DNA of 64,000 bases, from contig DASRDP010000112.1 of the NCBI GenBank assembly GCA_035652535.1, positions 1 to 64,000 of the forward strand, in the 5' to 3' direction. Source of the DNA: Chloroflexota bacterium (GTDB taxonomy: Bacteria; Chloroflexota; UBA6077; SHYK01). The number at the start of each line of letters is the position of its first letter. Positions within the stretch are counted from its first letter, which is position 1. The notes below the pieces were generated by a model. The model was not told where the DNA came from. It did not search any database and saw nothing but the letters and a program-made list of their open reading frames with translations. The position numbers and the translations under genes were made by a program. Positions 34,574 through 42,842 of the stretch are shown here, one piece after another.

Positions 34574-35776
34574 TCATTCGCGCAGCGGCACCTGGTGGCG
34601 CAGCGTGATCGGCTCGCGTGTGCGTGCTGACTCGAGGATCGCCAGACAGATCTCGAGCGTTCCCTTTTCCCAGCGACCGTCGCGAAGGGGCGGCTCATCG
34701 CGATCGATGGCGTCGTAGAACTCCTCGATGACGCCGCCCCGGATGTTGGCGCTCTTCGGCACCGGAACCTCGCGCTTCCCATCGTCGCCGTAGACCAGGA
34801 TGCCGTCCAGCGATTGCCGCATGTCGCCGCGCTCGCAGCTCACGAGGGTGATGCCCCAGTGGATCTGGTGGGCCGACGGTGGTCCGCCGTCTGAGCCCTC
34901 GCGCCGGCGGGTGCCGCCGTAGCCGAACGACGCTTTGAGGGCGGCCTCGTCCTCCCCGGAGGCCAGCAGGGCCTGGAGCGACCGCCGGGTCGCGCCGTGG
35001 TGGTCCGGCTTCTTCGGCTGGCCGTAGGTCCCCACCCACCAGTGAAATTCGTCCGTATCGAAGTGGTCGTACCCGCTGTAGACGATGGTCGCGGCCACGT
35101 CGCCGGCCAGCTCGAGGTACGCCACAAAGGCGCCCTCGGAGCGCCTATCAGGGTCCCAGATGCCCGTCATGGCCTGAACTCGGGTTGCGACCCCGCCAGC
35201 CAGCACCCGGACGACATCGATCTGATGCGGCCCCTGGTTGAAGATGACGCCGCCGCCCAGCCGCGTGTCCAGCTCCTCGGGCGTGCGCGGACGGTAGAGG
35301 AAGTCGCCGAAATGCCAGGTGTTCACCATCCGCAGTGGACCGATGTCGCCCGCGCGGATGATCTCCCGCATGCGCAGGACGGGCGGATCGAACCCATGCG
35401 ATCCCCGCCCGACCAGGAGGTGAACGCCGCGGTTTTCGGCCGCCTGGATCATGGCATCGCAGTCCTCGAGCGTGAGGGCCATCGGCTTTTCGAGCAGAAC
35501 GTGCTTACCGTGCTCGATCGCGGCGATGGTATGGAGTGCGTGGAACTGATGCGGTGTCGCAACGTAGATGGCGTCGACGCCGGGGCTCGCGCACAAGTCC
35601 TCCACGCGCTCGTATGTTTCCCCGTCGAACTCCGCGGCGAAGCGTTCGCGCGCCTCGCGCCGAAGATCGGCCGCAGCCGTGAGCCGCACGTGGGGGTGCG
35701 CGACGATGTCCGGCAGCATGGACGCGGCAGCCTGCCCGAGGCCGGCGATGCCGAGGCGTAAGGTGGGCTGAATCAT
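34574..35776 (-). CDS. Gfo/Idh/MocA family NAD(P)-dependent oxidoreductase
   Basis: A 400-residue protein with an N-terminal Rossmann domain (LGIAGLGQAAASMLPDI) and the family signature EKPMAL near residue 112. The C-terminal alpha/beta domain has GGGVIFNQGPHQIDVVRVL near 190, with the catalytic-type His in GPHQID. Such enzymes oxidise sugars, inositols or phthalate-type diols; the dihydroxyphthalate dehydrogenase Pht4 is a family member. An insertion around residues 255-305 is unlike the short sugar dehydrogenases. ATG at 35776 overlaps the upstream GT9 stop codon as ATGA, so the two genes are translationally coupled. Confidence 0.88.
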   Translation of the reverse strand: MIQPTLRLGIAGLGQAAASMLPDIVAHPHVRLTAAADLRREARERFAAEFDGETYERVEDLCASPGVDAIYVATPHQFHALHTIAAIEHGKHVLLEKPMALTLEDCDAMIQAAENRGVHLLVGRGSHGFDPPVLRMREIIRAGDIGPLRMVNTWHFGDFLYRPRTPEELDTRLGGGVIFNQGPHQIDVVRVLAGGVATRVQAMTGIWDPDRRSEGAFVAYLELAGDVAATIVYSGYDHFDTDEFHWWVGTYGQPKKPDHHGATRRSLQALLASGEDEAALKASFGYGGTRRREGSDGGPPSAHQIHWGITLVSCERGDMRQSLDGILVYGDDGKREVPVPKSANIRGGVIEEFYDAIDRDEPPLRDGRWEKGTLEICLAILESARTREPITLRHQVPLRE

Positions 35777-36882
35777 GGCCGTGTGCAACCTCCGGCGAGC
35801 ACCGTTTGGATCTCTTGGATGACTCGCTCCGGCTCGATAGTTGTCATGCACTGGTGCACGGGAAGCAAGCAGTGAGTGTTACGAAAGCGATTCTCCTCGC
35901 ACAACCCGCATGGCAGTGTCGGCTCGACGATGTGGACGTTCTTGCCACGTGGCGCCCAGAGTCGTTGTGGGCTCGCCCCGAATAGGGCGACGCAGCGCGC
36001 ACCGGCCGCGCTGCCGAGGTGCATGAGGCCGTTGTCCACGGTGAGGAAGATGGCGGCGCGCGCCAGCGCGCCTGCGACCTGCGGGAGCGAGAGCGCGCCG
36101 CGAAGGTCACGGACGCCCGCACGGATCAGCGCGTCGTCCGTGTCCGCTACATGGTAGGTATCGTTGCCGGGCGGCGCGCCGAGAAGTCCGACAGCGCGTC
36201 CCGACTCCCTCAGCCACCGCGCCACGGCGAGCCAATGGGTTGCCGGCCACAGCTTTGCCACGCGATTGGCGCCCGTGGATAGAAGGACCTCTGGCGTGTC
36301 CACGGGTGCCTCGACTATTGGCGCTTCCGTCTTCGTGAAGTCCGTCTCTACACGAGCGAGGCGGCAGAAGATCTCCCCGATGAATTGGCTCGTCAGCTCG
36401 GGGAAATCCTGGAGCAACGTGGAACGATTCCACGCCATGTCCGTCCAGAGCCGGTCGACGTGGCGCCCGGCGTGAACGACTCTCGCTTCGCTCGACGAAT
36501 CCGCCGCGACGCGCCCGGCAACAAAGCGCGCGTCAATGAGCGAGCACGCCTCTGCCGCGCGCGTGTCCAACTCGAGATTGATGGCCAGATCGTAGCCGCC
36601 GGCCTCATCGCGACGCGCGCTCAAAAACCGCCGGAGCGCGGAAAGATCGGACTCACGGCCATACAGGGAGTACCGGGCATCGATCAGGTCGCTCGCGGCT
36701 TCCAGCTCTCGCGTGCGCTCACCGCCGAGGTAGTCCAGGACCAGCCGGGGGAACCGTTCGCGGAACCCCCGCATGAGGGGAGTGGCGACGAGAAAGTCGC
36801 CGATCTGATCGCGGAAGATCACGGCGACGTGCGGCCGGTCTCCCAGGTGCTGGCCATCGTACGGGCGCGGCAGGACGGTCAT
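35773..36882 (-). CDS. Glycosyltransferase family 9 (heptosyltransferase-like)
   Basis: A 369-residue GT-B fold protein of family GT9, whose known members transfer ADP-heptose to lipopolysaccharide. Family marks: VIFRDQIGDFLVATPLMRGF near the N-terminus, the donor-side VLLSTGANRVAKLWPATHWL near 200 and FLTVDNGLMHLGSAAGARCV near 285. A cysteine cluster (CGLCEENRF, then THC and HQC) near 326-345 recalls the Cys-rich end of some GT9 proteins. In a lineage expected to lack lipopolysaccharide it may act on another surface glycan. ATG at 36882 has a weak ribosome site. Confidence 0.82.
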   Translation of the reverse strand: MTVLPRPYDGQHLGDRPHVAVIFRDQIGDFLVATPLMRGFRERFPRLVLDYLGGERTRELEAASDLIDARYSLYGRESDLSALRRFLSARRDEAGGYDLAINLELDTRAAEACSLIDARFVAGRVAADSSSEARVVHAGRHVDRLWTDMAWNRSTLLQDFPELTSQFIGEIFCRLARVETDFTKTEAPIVEAPVDTPEVLLSTGANRVAKLWPATHWLAVARWLRESGRAVGLLGAPPGNDTYHVADTDDALIRAGVRDLRGALSLPQVAGALARAAIFLTVDNGLMHLGSAAGARCVALFGASPQRLWAPRGKNVHIVEPTLPCGLCEENRFRNTHCLLPVHQCMTTIEPERVIQEIQTVLAGGCTRP

Positions 36883-37079
36883 GGAGCCATTGTAGAACGC
36901 GGAGCGACCGGTCCGGCCAAGGCGGCGAACCCGAGTTGGCTTGCTTGTTCCAGAGCATGTCGCCTGCTACCATGCCATCGCGGCGCGGACGACGGCTGCC
37001 ACCCTCGTATTGCCCTCAGCGACATTCGGCCCCCGCGTTGCCGTCGCGTCCACGGAGCATATCGTATGAGGAGTCAGGA

Positions 37080-37733
37080 ATGAGCGACGCGATCATCGAG
37101 AAGTTTCGGGGGATGTCCACTGCGAACATCTCCGATGCCCTCGACCGTCTTCGCATGCCCGGTAGCGCCTTCGGCATCAGCCCCCTACAAAATGGGCAGC
37201 GCATGATTGGCCGCGCATACACGATTCAGTACGTGCCGGCCGGCTCGCCCCCGGGGACGGTCGGCGACTACATCGACGACGTGGAGCCCGGGCAGGTGGT
37301 CGTCCTCGACAACAGCGGCCGACGTGACTGCACGGTTTGGGGCGACATCCTGACAGCCGTGGCCCACGCGCGCGGCGTGGCTGGGACGGTGATCCACGGA
37401 GTGTGCCGCGACGTGTATCGCGCGCTCGACGTCCGCTATCCCATCTACAGCTGCGGGCGATTCATGCGCACCGGGAAAGACCGCGTCGAGGTGTCGGGCA
37501 TGAATGTGCCGGTCACCTTGGGCGACGTGCGCGTGCGGCCCGGAGACGTCGTGATCGGGGACGACGATGGCGTGCTGGTCGTGCAGCAGGAGCACGCGGA
37601 AAAAGTGCTCGAAGTCGCCTTGGAGATCGCCGAGCTGGAGGACCACATCGTCGAAGAGGCACTGTCGGGGACGTCGCTGCGCGAGGCGCGCGTGAAATAC
37701 GGATACCACCAGCTTCAACGGAGTGGACGTTAG
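37080..37733 (+). CDS. RraA-type aldolase (HMG/CHA aldolase-like)
   Basis: A 217-residue protein of the RraA/4-hydroxy-4-methyl-2-oxoglutarate aldolase fold. The class II aldolase features are GDILTAVAHARGVAGTVIHG and CRDV (the Arg-Asp pair, around residues 98-121), which catalytic members keep; RraA regulators of RNase E lack the aldolase function. ATG at 37080 has GAGGAG and AGGA upstream. A second paralogue lies 29 bases downstream and is joined to an MFS carrier, suggesting a catabolic operon for a 4-hydroxy-2-oxo acid. Confidence 0.82.
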   Translation: MSDAIIEKFRGMSTANISDALDRLRMPGSAFGISPLQNGQRMIGRAYTIQYVPAGSPPGTVGDYIDDVEPGQVVVLDNSGRRDCTVWGDILTAVAHARGVAGTVIHGVCRDVYRALDVRYPIYSCGRFMRTGKDRVEVSGMNVPVTLGDVRVRPGDVVIGDDDGVLVVQQEHAEKVLEVALEIAELEDHIVEEALSGTSLREARVKYGYHQLQRSGR

Positions 37734-37762
37734 CGCTCCTCCGTCGCTAAGGAGTTGTCAGC

Positions 37763-38422
37763 ATGGCATCGCACACAGAACTCCTCGCCCGCCTCGAGCG
37801 GGTTGACACGTGCGCCGTGTCGGACGCGCTGGACCACCTCGGGCTCCGAGGCGCCGTGATCGGCATTCGCCCCGTGTGGGCCTGTCCCAAAATCGTCGGC
37901 AGAGCGGTGACCGTCAAGATCGTGCCGGCCGGTTTGACCCGCCCGGAACATCACCTCGCCACGCCTGCCGTGGAGGCGGCCGAGCCGGGCGATGTGATCG
38001 TCGTCGACAACGCTGGCCGGACGGACGTATCGAGCTGGGGCGACATCCTTTCCAACGCCGCGCAGGTGAAGGGCGTCCGTGGTGTGATCATCGATGGCGC
38101 CTGCCGCGACGTTGATGGCAGTCGAGAGATTGGATTTCCGGTCTACGCGCGGGCCGGTGTACCAGTGACAGCGCGGGGGCGAATCATTCAGGAGGCGTTC
38201 AACACGCTGGTCCAGTGCGGCGGCGTCCAGGTCCGCCCGGGCGACCTCGTTATCGCGGACGGGAGCGGCGTGGTCTTCATCCCAGCCGAGCGCGCGGAAG
38301 AAGTGATCGAGGCGGCAGAGCGCATCGTCGAGCGCGAGGCCGCGATGGTTCAGGCCGTGCGCGACGGCCGCTCCGTCGTCGAGGTCATGGCGGAGTCTGC
38401 CTTCCAAGCTATTCACCAGTGA
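37763..38422 (+). CDS. RraA-type aldolase (second paralogue)
   Basis: A 219-residue RraA-family protein. The fold motifs are CAVSDALDHLGLRGAVIGIR, SWGDILSNAAQVKGVRGVII, DGACRDVDGSREIGFPVYAR and GGVQVRPGDLVIADGSGVVF. It keeps the Gly-Asp and Arg-Asp residues of pyruvate aldolases. It is diverged from its neighbour at 37080, which suggests distinct substrates or a hetero-oligomer. Its TGA stop overlaps the GTG start of the MFS gene as GTGA, so transport and cleavage are translationally coupled. Confidence 0.82.
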   Translation: MASHTELLARLERVDTCAVSDALDHLGLRGAVIGIRPVWACPKIVGRAVTVKIVPAGLTRPEHHLATPAVEAAEPGDVIVVDNAGRTDVSSWGDILSNAAQVKGVRGVIIDGACRDVDGSREIGFPVYARAGVPVTARGRIIQEAFNTLVQCGGVQVRPGDLVIADGSGVVFIPAERAEEVIEAAERIVEREAAMVQAVRDGRSVVEVMAESAFQAIHQ

Positions 38423-39720
38423 GAGCGAGTCCCTCGGCTTCTCTTCGCGCCCCACGGCTCCTCATTCCCTTCTACTATGGCTGGCTCGTCGCGGCGCTCG
38501 CATTCAGCGCGGCCTTCGTATCCGCGGGTATCCGCGCTGCGCCGTCCGTGTTCATCCACCCGTTCGAGGCCGAATTTGGGTGGAACCGCGCGGCCATCGC
38601 GGGCGCGATCTCCGTGAACCTGCTGCTCTACGGTCTCGGTGCACCGGTCTCTGGGCGCCTCATCGATCGCTTTGGTCCTCGGAAGGTGGTAACGGCGAAC
38701 CTTCTGGTGCTGGGCGCGGCCGTCGCAGCCACCATCGGCATGAATGCGCTCTGGCAGCTCACGGTACTGTGGGGGCTGGTCATCGGACTGGCGGCGGGCG
38801 GGAGCTCGGTCCTGGCCGCGACGGTTGCGAGCCGGTGGTTCGTGCGCCGACGTGGACTCGTGATCGGATTGCTCGGCACGGCGACGTCGACGGGCCAGGT
38901 CGTCTTCGTCCCGCTCCTCATGATGCTGGTCGTGGGCGTTGGCTGGCGCGGCGCGAGCATCACGCTAGCGCTTGCGGCGGCTCTGACGCTCGTTCCCGTG
39001 GCCCTCTTCATGCGGGACGAGCCGGCCGAAGTTGGCGTCCAGGCGTATGGCGCAGCGAATTCCACATCGTCAGGCGCTGGTCGTGAGCAGCAGGCAGCGG
39101 CGCCGGCTGTTCCGCTGTCGAAAGCGATCCAATCGGTCGATTTCTGGCTTCTCACCGGGAGCTTCTTCGTGTGCGGGGCGACGTCGAACGGACTCGTCGG
39201 AACGCACCTCATTCCGCACGCTATCGACCACGGGATTCCAGAAGTCACCGCGGCAGCGGCCGTGGGGCTCATGGGAGGGCTCAACTTCGTGGGCACCCTG
39301 GGCTCGGGCTGGCTCACCGACCGTGTGGATCCGCGGCGGCTTCTGGCCGCCTACTACGGATTTCGCGGTATCGCGCTCATGGTTCTCCCGTTTGTCACCT
39401 GGTTTCCCGGGCTCTTTATCTTTGCGATCCTGTTCGGGCTCGACTGGTACACGACAGTTCCGGCGACGACGATGCTGTCGTCGCAGTTGTTTGGCAAGCG
39501 GTCCATCGGAACCATCTATGGATGGATCTTCTTCTCCCATCAGGTTGGCGCCGCGACATCCGCACTTGCCGCGGGGGCCGTGCGCGTGTGGCTCGGCGAT
39601 TACCAGGTCGCATTCTTCGCCGGCGCGCTCGTCTGCGTCGTCGGCGCAAGTCTCGCCCTCCTCATTCGCGATCAGCGGGCGGTTCCCCAAGGGTTCGCGG
39701 CGAGCGGAGCGGCCGCGTAA
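38419..39720 (+). CDS. MFS transporter (organic acid type)
   Basis: A 433-residue carrier with 12 predicted transmembrane helices. Family signs are YYGWLVAALAFSAAF at the start, LIDRFGPRKVVTANLLVLGA (motif A type, about residues 78-97) and a long central loop with low-complexity sequence (about 215-235). The layout resembles the oxalate/formate and monocarboxylate branch. GTG at 38419 overlaps the stop of the RraA gene. The coupling suggests it imports the acid that the aldolases cleave; the substrate is unknown. Confidence 0.85.
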   Translation: MRASPSASLRAPRLLIPFYYGWLVAALAFSAAFVSAGIRAAPSVFIHPFEAEFGWNRAAIAGAISVNLLLYGLGAPVSGRLIDRFGPRKVVTANLLVLGAAVAATIGMNALWQLTVLWGLVIGLAAGGSSVLAATVASRWFVRRRGLVIGLLGTATSTGQVVFVPLLMMLVVGVGWRGASITLALAAALTLVPVALFMRDEPAEVGVQAYGAANSTSSGAGREQQAAAPAVPLSKAIQSVDFWLLTGSFFVCGATSNGLVGTHLIPHAIDHGIPEVTAAAAVGLMGGLNFVGTLGSGWLTDRVDPRRLLAAYYGFRGIALMVLPFVTWFPGLFIFAILFGLDWYTTVPATTMLSSQLFGKRSIGTIYGWIFFSHQVGAATSALAAGAVRVWLGDYQVAFFAGALVCVVGASLALLIRDQRAVPQGFAASGAAA

Positions 39721-39733
39721 GCGTGTCGTCTCT

Positions 39734-39777
39734 GTAATGGCGTTGTTCGTTACATAATCATTACCGACTGTTAAGAT
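39734..39777 (+). promoter_or_regulatory. AT-rich promoter with an inverted repeat before the pilin gene
   Basis: TTACAT (39750-39755), 16 bases, TAAGAT (39772-39777) reads as a promoter. GTAATG (39734-39739) and CATTAC (39759-39764) form an inverted repeat that overlaps the -35 region, a possible operator. The stretch is strikingly AT-rich for this genome. Confidence 0.45.
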
Positions 39778-39833
39778 TTCAGCGCCGATAGGCAGTCGGG
39801 GCAGAGGATGCCCGCGGAATTTGGCGCGGAGTG

Positions 39834-40025
39834 ATGAAGACGGGGCTCATTGAGCGTTTTGCGCCGCGCCGCCAGCGAGCCCTTCGCGCGCGGAAACCGG
39901 GGCAGGGGATGATGGAGTACGCCCTCGTCCTCGCCGGCGTCGCCACTATCGTCATCATGGCCATCGACCGGTTCGATGCAGCCATCGGCGCGCTCCTGAG
40001 CCGAATCGCGGCGAGCCTCTCGTAG
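39834..40025 (+). CDS. Flp/Fap-type pilin (class IVb prepilin)
   Basis: A 63-residue protein: a basic leader (MMKTGLIERFAPRRQRALRA), then GQGMMEYALVLAGVATIVIM, matching the Flp pilin pattern of a Gly processing site and Glu+5-Tyr+6 pair followed by a hydrophobic helix. Prepilin peptidase would cleave after the Gly. No tad/flp assembly genes are nearby. The start may be the GTG one codon earlier. Its AT-rich promoter differs from the surroundings. Confidence 0.78.
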   Translation: MKTGLIERFAPRRQRALRARKPGQGMMEYALVLAGVATIVIMAIDRFDAAIGALLSRIAASLS

Positions 40026-40029
40026 GGGC

Positions 40030-41394
40030 TTAGCGGACTCCCGAGCCGGTACGTTCGACGCGCACTGCTCGGTCAGGCGCGGGGGTCGCGTCCGCACGAT
40101 GGACGGCCCCGATTTCAAAGCGACGGACCGATACGGTCCCGGTCGCCAGCCCCACGGCGAGGGCGCCCACGAAGAGGCCTCCCGCCAGGGTCGCCCCCTC
40201 CGCGCCCACGACGGATGCCAGCGTCCCCGCCTCGAATTGTCCAAGCTGCGGGCCGGTGTTGGTGAACATGCTGTTCACGCTGGTGACACGCCCGCGCAGC
40301 TCGTCCGGTGTGATGAGCTGGTTGATGGTCCCCCGGAGTACGTTGCTCAACGAGTTGGACGCCCCTGCCCCGGCGAGCATGAGGAACGAGAGCCAGAACG
40401 TGTGCGAAATGGCGAAGAGCGCCATGAAAACGCCGTAGACGGCGACGCTGGCAAGGACGCACATCCCCGCCCGGCGCACCTGCGGCCGAACACTGATAAA
40501 CGCCGCCATCCCGAGCGCACCGAACGAGGTCGCCGTGTAGAGGAGCCCGAGCCCTTGCGGACCGACTTCCAGGATGTCGCGCGCGTAAATGGGCAGGAGC
40601 GCCCGGGAGTTGCCGAAGAAGTTCTGCCCGAAATCGAGCGCCATGAGCGAGAGGATCACGGGGTGAGCCCACACAAAGGCGAGACCCTGGCGCAACGACT
40701 GGAGCGATACCGCGCGCCGTCCCGCAGCGATCTGGGCCGTCGGCCGCATGATGAGGAGCGCAGCCAGCATGGCGAGCCACGAGCTTGCATCGACCGCGTA
40801 ACACAGGACCGGGCCGGCGGCTGCCAGGACCAGGCCGGCGAGCGACGGACCGACGATGGTCGCCACCTGGCGCTGGGAGCTGTTCAGCGCCAGGGCATTC
40901 GTCAGCTCGTGACGGGGCACGAGATTCGGGACCATCGCCTGCCGAGCCGGGTTCTCGAATGATCCGAACAGCGCGAGCAGCACGCTTGCCCCGTACAGCA
41001 CGGGGGGCGAGATCACGCCGGCAAAGGTGCAGAGGACGAGGCTGGCGGAAACGCACATCTGACCGATTTGGGTCAGCATCATCAGCTTGCGGCGGTTGAT
41101 GGCGTCGGCCAGCAGTCCGCCGAAGAGCAGCAGCACCAGCGTCGGTCCACCTCGGGCGAGACCGATAAGCCCGAGCTGAAGGGGCGAGTTCGTAATCTCG
41201 TAGATCTGCCAGGCGATGGCGACCGAGGTGAACTGACTTCCGATACTCGAGATGACGGATCCGGTCCAGTACGTGCGAAAGTCCCGGTGGCGCAAAGCGG
41301 CAACCGGTGTGCGACCCGGTGGCGCATCACCCGGAGACGCCGGGGCCGGATTCCGCGATTCGATGCTCACCGCCCGCGCGCTCCGGCTACGCAC
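40030..41394 (-). CDS. MFS exporter (EntS/transmembrane secretion effector type)
   Basis: A 454-residue major facilitator with about 12 hydrophobic helices. The N-terminal FRTYWTGSVISSIGSQFTSV and the loop ADAINRRKLMMLTQIGQM, then SFENPARQAMVPNLVPRHEL, identify the MFS_3/EntS-like branch of exporters. The C-terminal half includes GTINQLITPDELRGRVTSVN. The start codon GTG at 41394 has no clear ribosome site; a GTG at 41370 is an alternative. It is related to the MFS gene at 43789, which shares the same motifs. Substrate unknown. Confidence 0.85.
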   Translation of the reverse strand: MRSRSARAVSIESRNPAPASPGDAPPGRTPVAALRHRDFRTYWTGSVISSIGSQFTSVAIAWQIYEITNSPLQLGLIGLARGGPTLVLLLFGGLLADAINRRKLMMLTQIGQMCVSASLVLCTFAGVISPPVLYGASVLLALFGSFENPARQAMVPNLVPRHELTNALALNSSQRQVATIVGPSLAGLVLAAAGPVLCYAVDASSWLAMLAALLIMRPTAQIAAGRRAVSLQSLRQGLAFVWAHPVILSLMALDFGQNFFGNSRALLPIYARDILEVGPQGLGLLYTATSFGALGMAAFISVRPQVRRAGMCVLASVAVYGVFMALFAISHTFWLSFLMLAGAGASNSLSNVLRGTINQLITPDELRGRVTSVNSMFTNTGPQLGQFEAGTLASVVGAEGATLAGGLFVGALAVGLATGTVSVRRFEIGAVHRADATPAPDRAVRVERTGSGVR

Positions 41395-41778
41395 ATGGCG
41401 CGGACGGCCAAGGATCCGTGGTCGGGGAGCCGAAGTGCGGGAGCGCGGCTACAGCCCATACTGGCTGGCGCACTCGATGCGGCGGCGTTCGGTCCTGCTT
41501 CAGCACGACCCGCGAGTTGCGATGGAATGGGTCGAGCGGCGTCGGCGGGGGTCACGAATGTCGTCCTTGGTCTGCGCGCGCCGCTCAGCTTCGTGCATGC
41601 CGCAAGCATAGTTCAGCGGCGACGGACCGGTCAATGGCTTCTTGTGCGGGGACGCAGGGCGCGCTCCGGAGTTTCCGAGTGCGCACTGCGCCGCTGTCGA
41701 GGGATGAGATAGACTTGGAAGCGAGCATGAGTGGGCGCGGCGCGGCGCCTTGAGATTTCTGTGCGGAGGCAGCGATCG
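41395..41778. other. Gap of 384 bases before the second bicupin gene
   Basis: A stretch between the divergent MFS and bicupin genes. Open frames exist on both strands but are Arg/Ala-rich like high-GC noise, and I recognise no protein or RNA in them. The promoters for the two flanking genes are expected here; none is clear. The ribosome site GGAGG for the bicupin is at 41765. Confidence 0.4.
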
Positions 41779-42825
41779 GTGCGAGAGCGAGCGCGGGAGG
41801 TTCAAACTCACTACGACATCCAGATGGAGCGGCGCGCGGCCGACGTCGACGATTGGGAGCGAAATCGCAAGGTCATGGCGTACGCAAGGAATCTGCGCAT
41901 GTCGTACTCCCCGCTGCGCAATGCCTCGTACGGCACCCTCATCGGGCCGGGCGGCCAGTGCCCGTCCCGCGTGATCGATACGCGAATGATCGAGATCGAG
42001 CCGGGCGCTCGCACGAGCACCCATCGGCACACGCACAGCGCCGAGTTGTTCTGTCTCGAAGGCGAAGGGTACACGGTCGTGAATGATCGGCGCGCAACGT
42101 GGGGTAAGTGGGACGCGGTGTACATTCCAACCAACACCTGGCACTACACGGTCAACACTGGGAACACGCCGGCGCGCTTCGTCAGCATCAGCGACGCCCC
42201 GCTCTTCGATCTGTTCCACCTTGACAGCATGGATGACATCGGCCAGGCCGAGCCCCGCGGTCCCTTCTTCCCGGACACCGAGCTGCAGCGGATTGCGCGA
42301 GCCGTAGAGGGAAAATCGGGGGAATACGAAGCCGCCATCCTCGCCGCCGCCGAGAACGAGCGCCGTTTGGCTACGGGGACGCTCGTGACTCACTTCAAGG
42401 AGCAGACGCTGCTTCTCAACAAGAAGGGGACGAGGAGCACGTTTCTCGTCGACATCAGCCAGGGTTTCCATGGCACCGGGCTGAGCATGGTGATGTTCCA
42501 GATAGCGCCAGGTGGCTGGCAATCGAAGCACCGCCACGGGGGTGAGGCGGTGCTGTTTTGCGTCGACGGCAAGGGCTACAGCGTCATCGACGGCGAGCGC
42601 CACGAGTGGGCCGCGGGCGATGCCACCCTGGTATCGAAATGGTCGTGGCACCAGCACTTCAACGCCGATCCAGACAACATTGCGGTGATCATCCGGATGC
42701 ACATGTGGGAGAGCCAGTACAAGCTGATGAGCTTCTGTCTGTATCCGCTTCCCATGTACGAGGAGCCGGCGCGCCTCGATGGCAGCGATCCATCGCTCTG
42801 GGAACGACATTCGGTGGAAGCCTGA
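41779..42825 (+). CDS. Bicupin protein with intact His motifs in both domains
   Basis: A 348-residue protein with two cupin barrels. Domain 1 (about residues 60-140) has THRHTHSAELFCLEGEGYTV and a downstream WHYTV; domain 2 (about 220-310) has SKHRHGGEAVLFCVDGKGYS and WHQHF. Both provide the HxH...E...H set for a mononuclear metal. It is of another subfamily than the bicupin at 290. GTG at 41779 is chosen for the GGAGG 9 bases upstream; GTG at 41761 or 41731 are alternatives. It is followed 17 bases later by a His-rich AAA+ ATPase, a very suggestive neighbour for metal loading. Confidence 0.8.
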   Translation: MRERAREVQTHYDIQMERRAADVDDWERNRKVMAYARNLRMSYSPLRNASYGTLIGPGGQCPSRVIDTRMIEIEPGARTSTHRHTHSAELFCLEGEGYTVVNDRRATWGKWDAVYIPTNTWHYTVNTGNTPARFVSISDAPLFDLFHLDSMDDIGQAEPRGPFFPDTELQRIARAVEGKSGEYEAAILAAAENERRLATGTLVTHFKEQTLLLNKKGTRSTFLVDISQGFHGTGLSMVMFQIAPGGWQSKHRHGGEAVLFCVDGKGYSVIDGERHEWAAGDATLVSKWSWHQHFNADPDNIAVIIRMHMWESQYKLMSFCLYPLPMYEEPARLDGSDPSLWERHSVEA

Positions 42826-42842
42826 GGGGGGACGGACGGACA

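Noticed and set aside
41395-41778. Degraded transposase or small gene in the gap before the second bicupin
   Set aside because: Peptides from all frames are Arg/Ala-rich with no family features, no terminal inverted repeats and no ribosome site.
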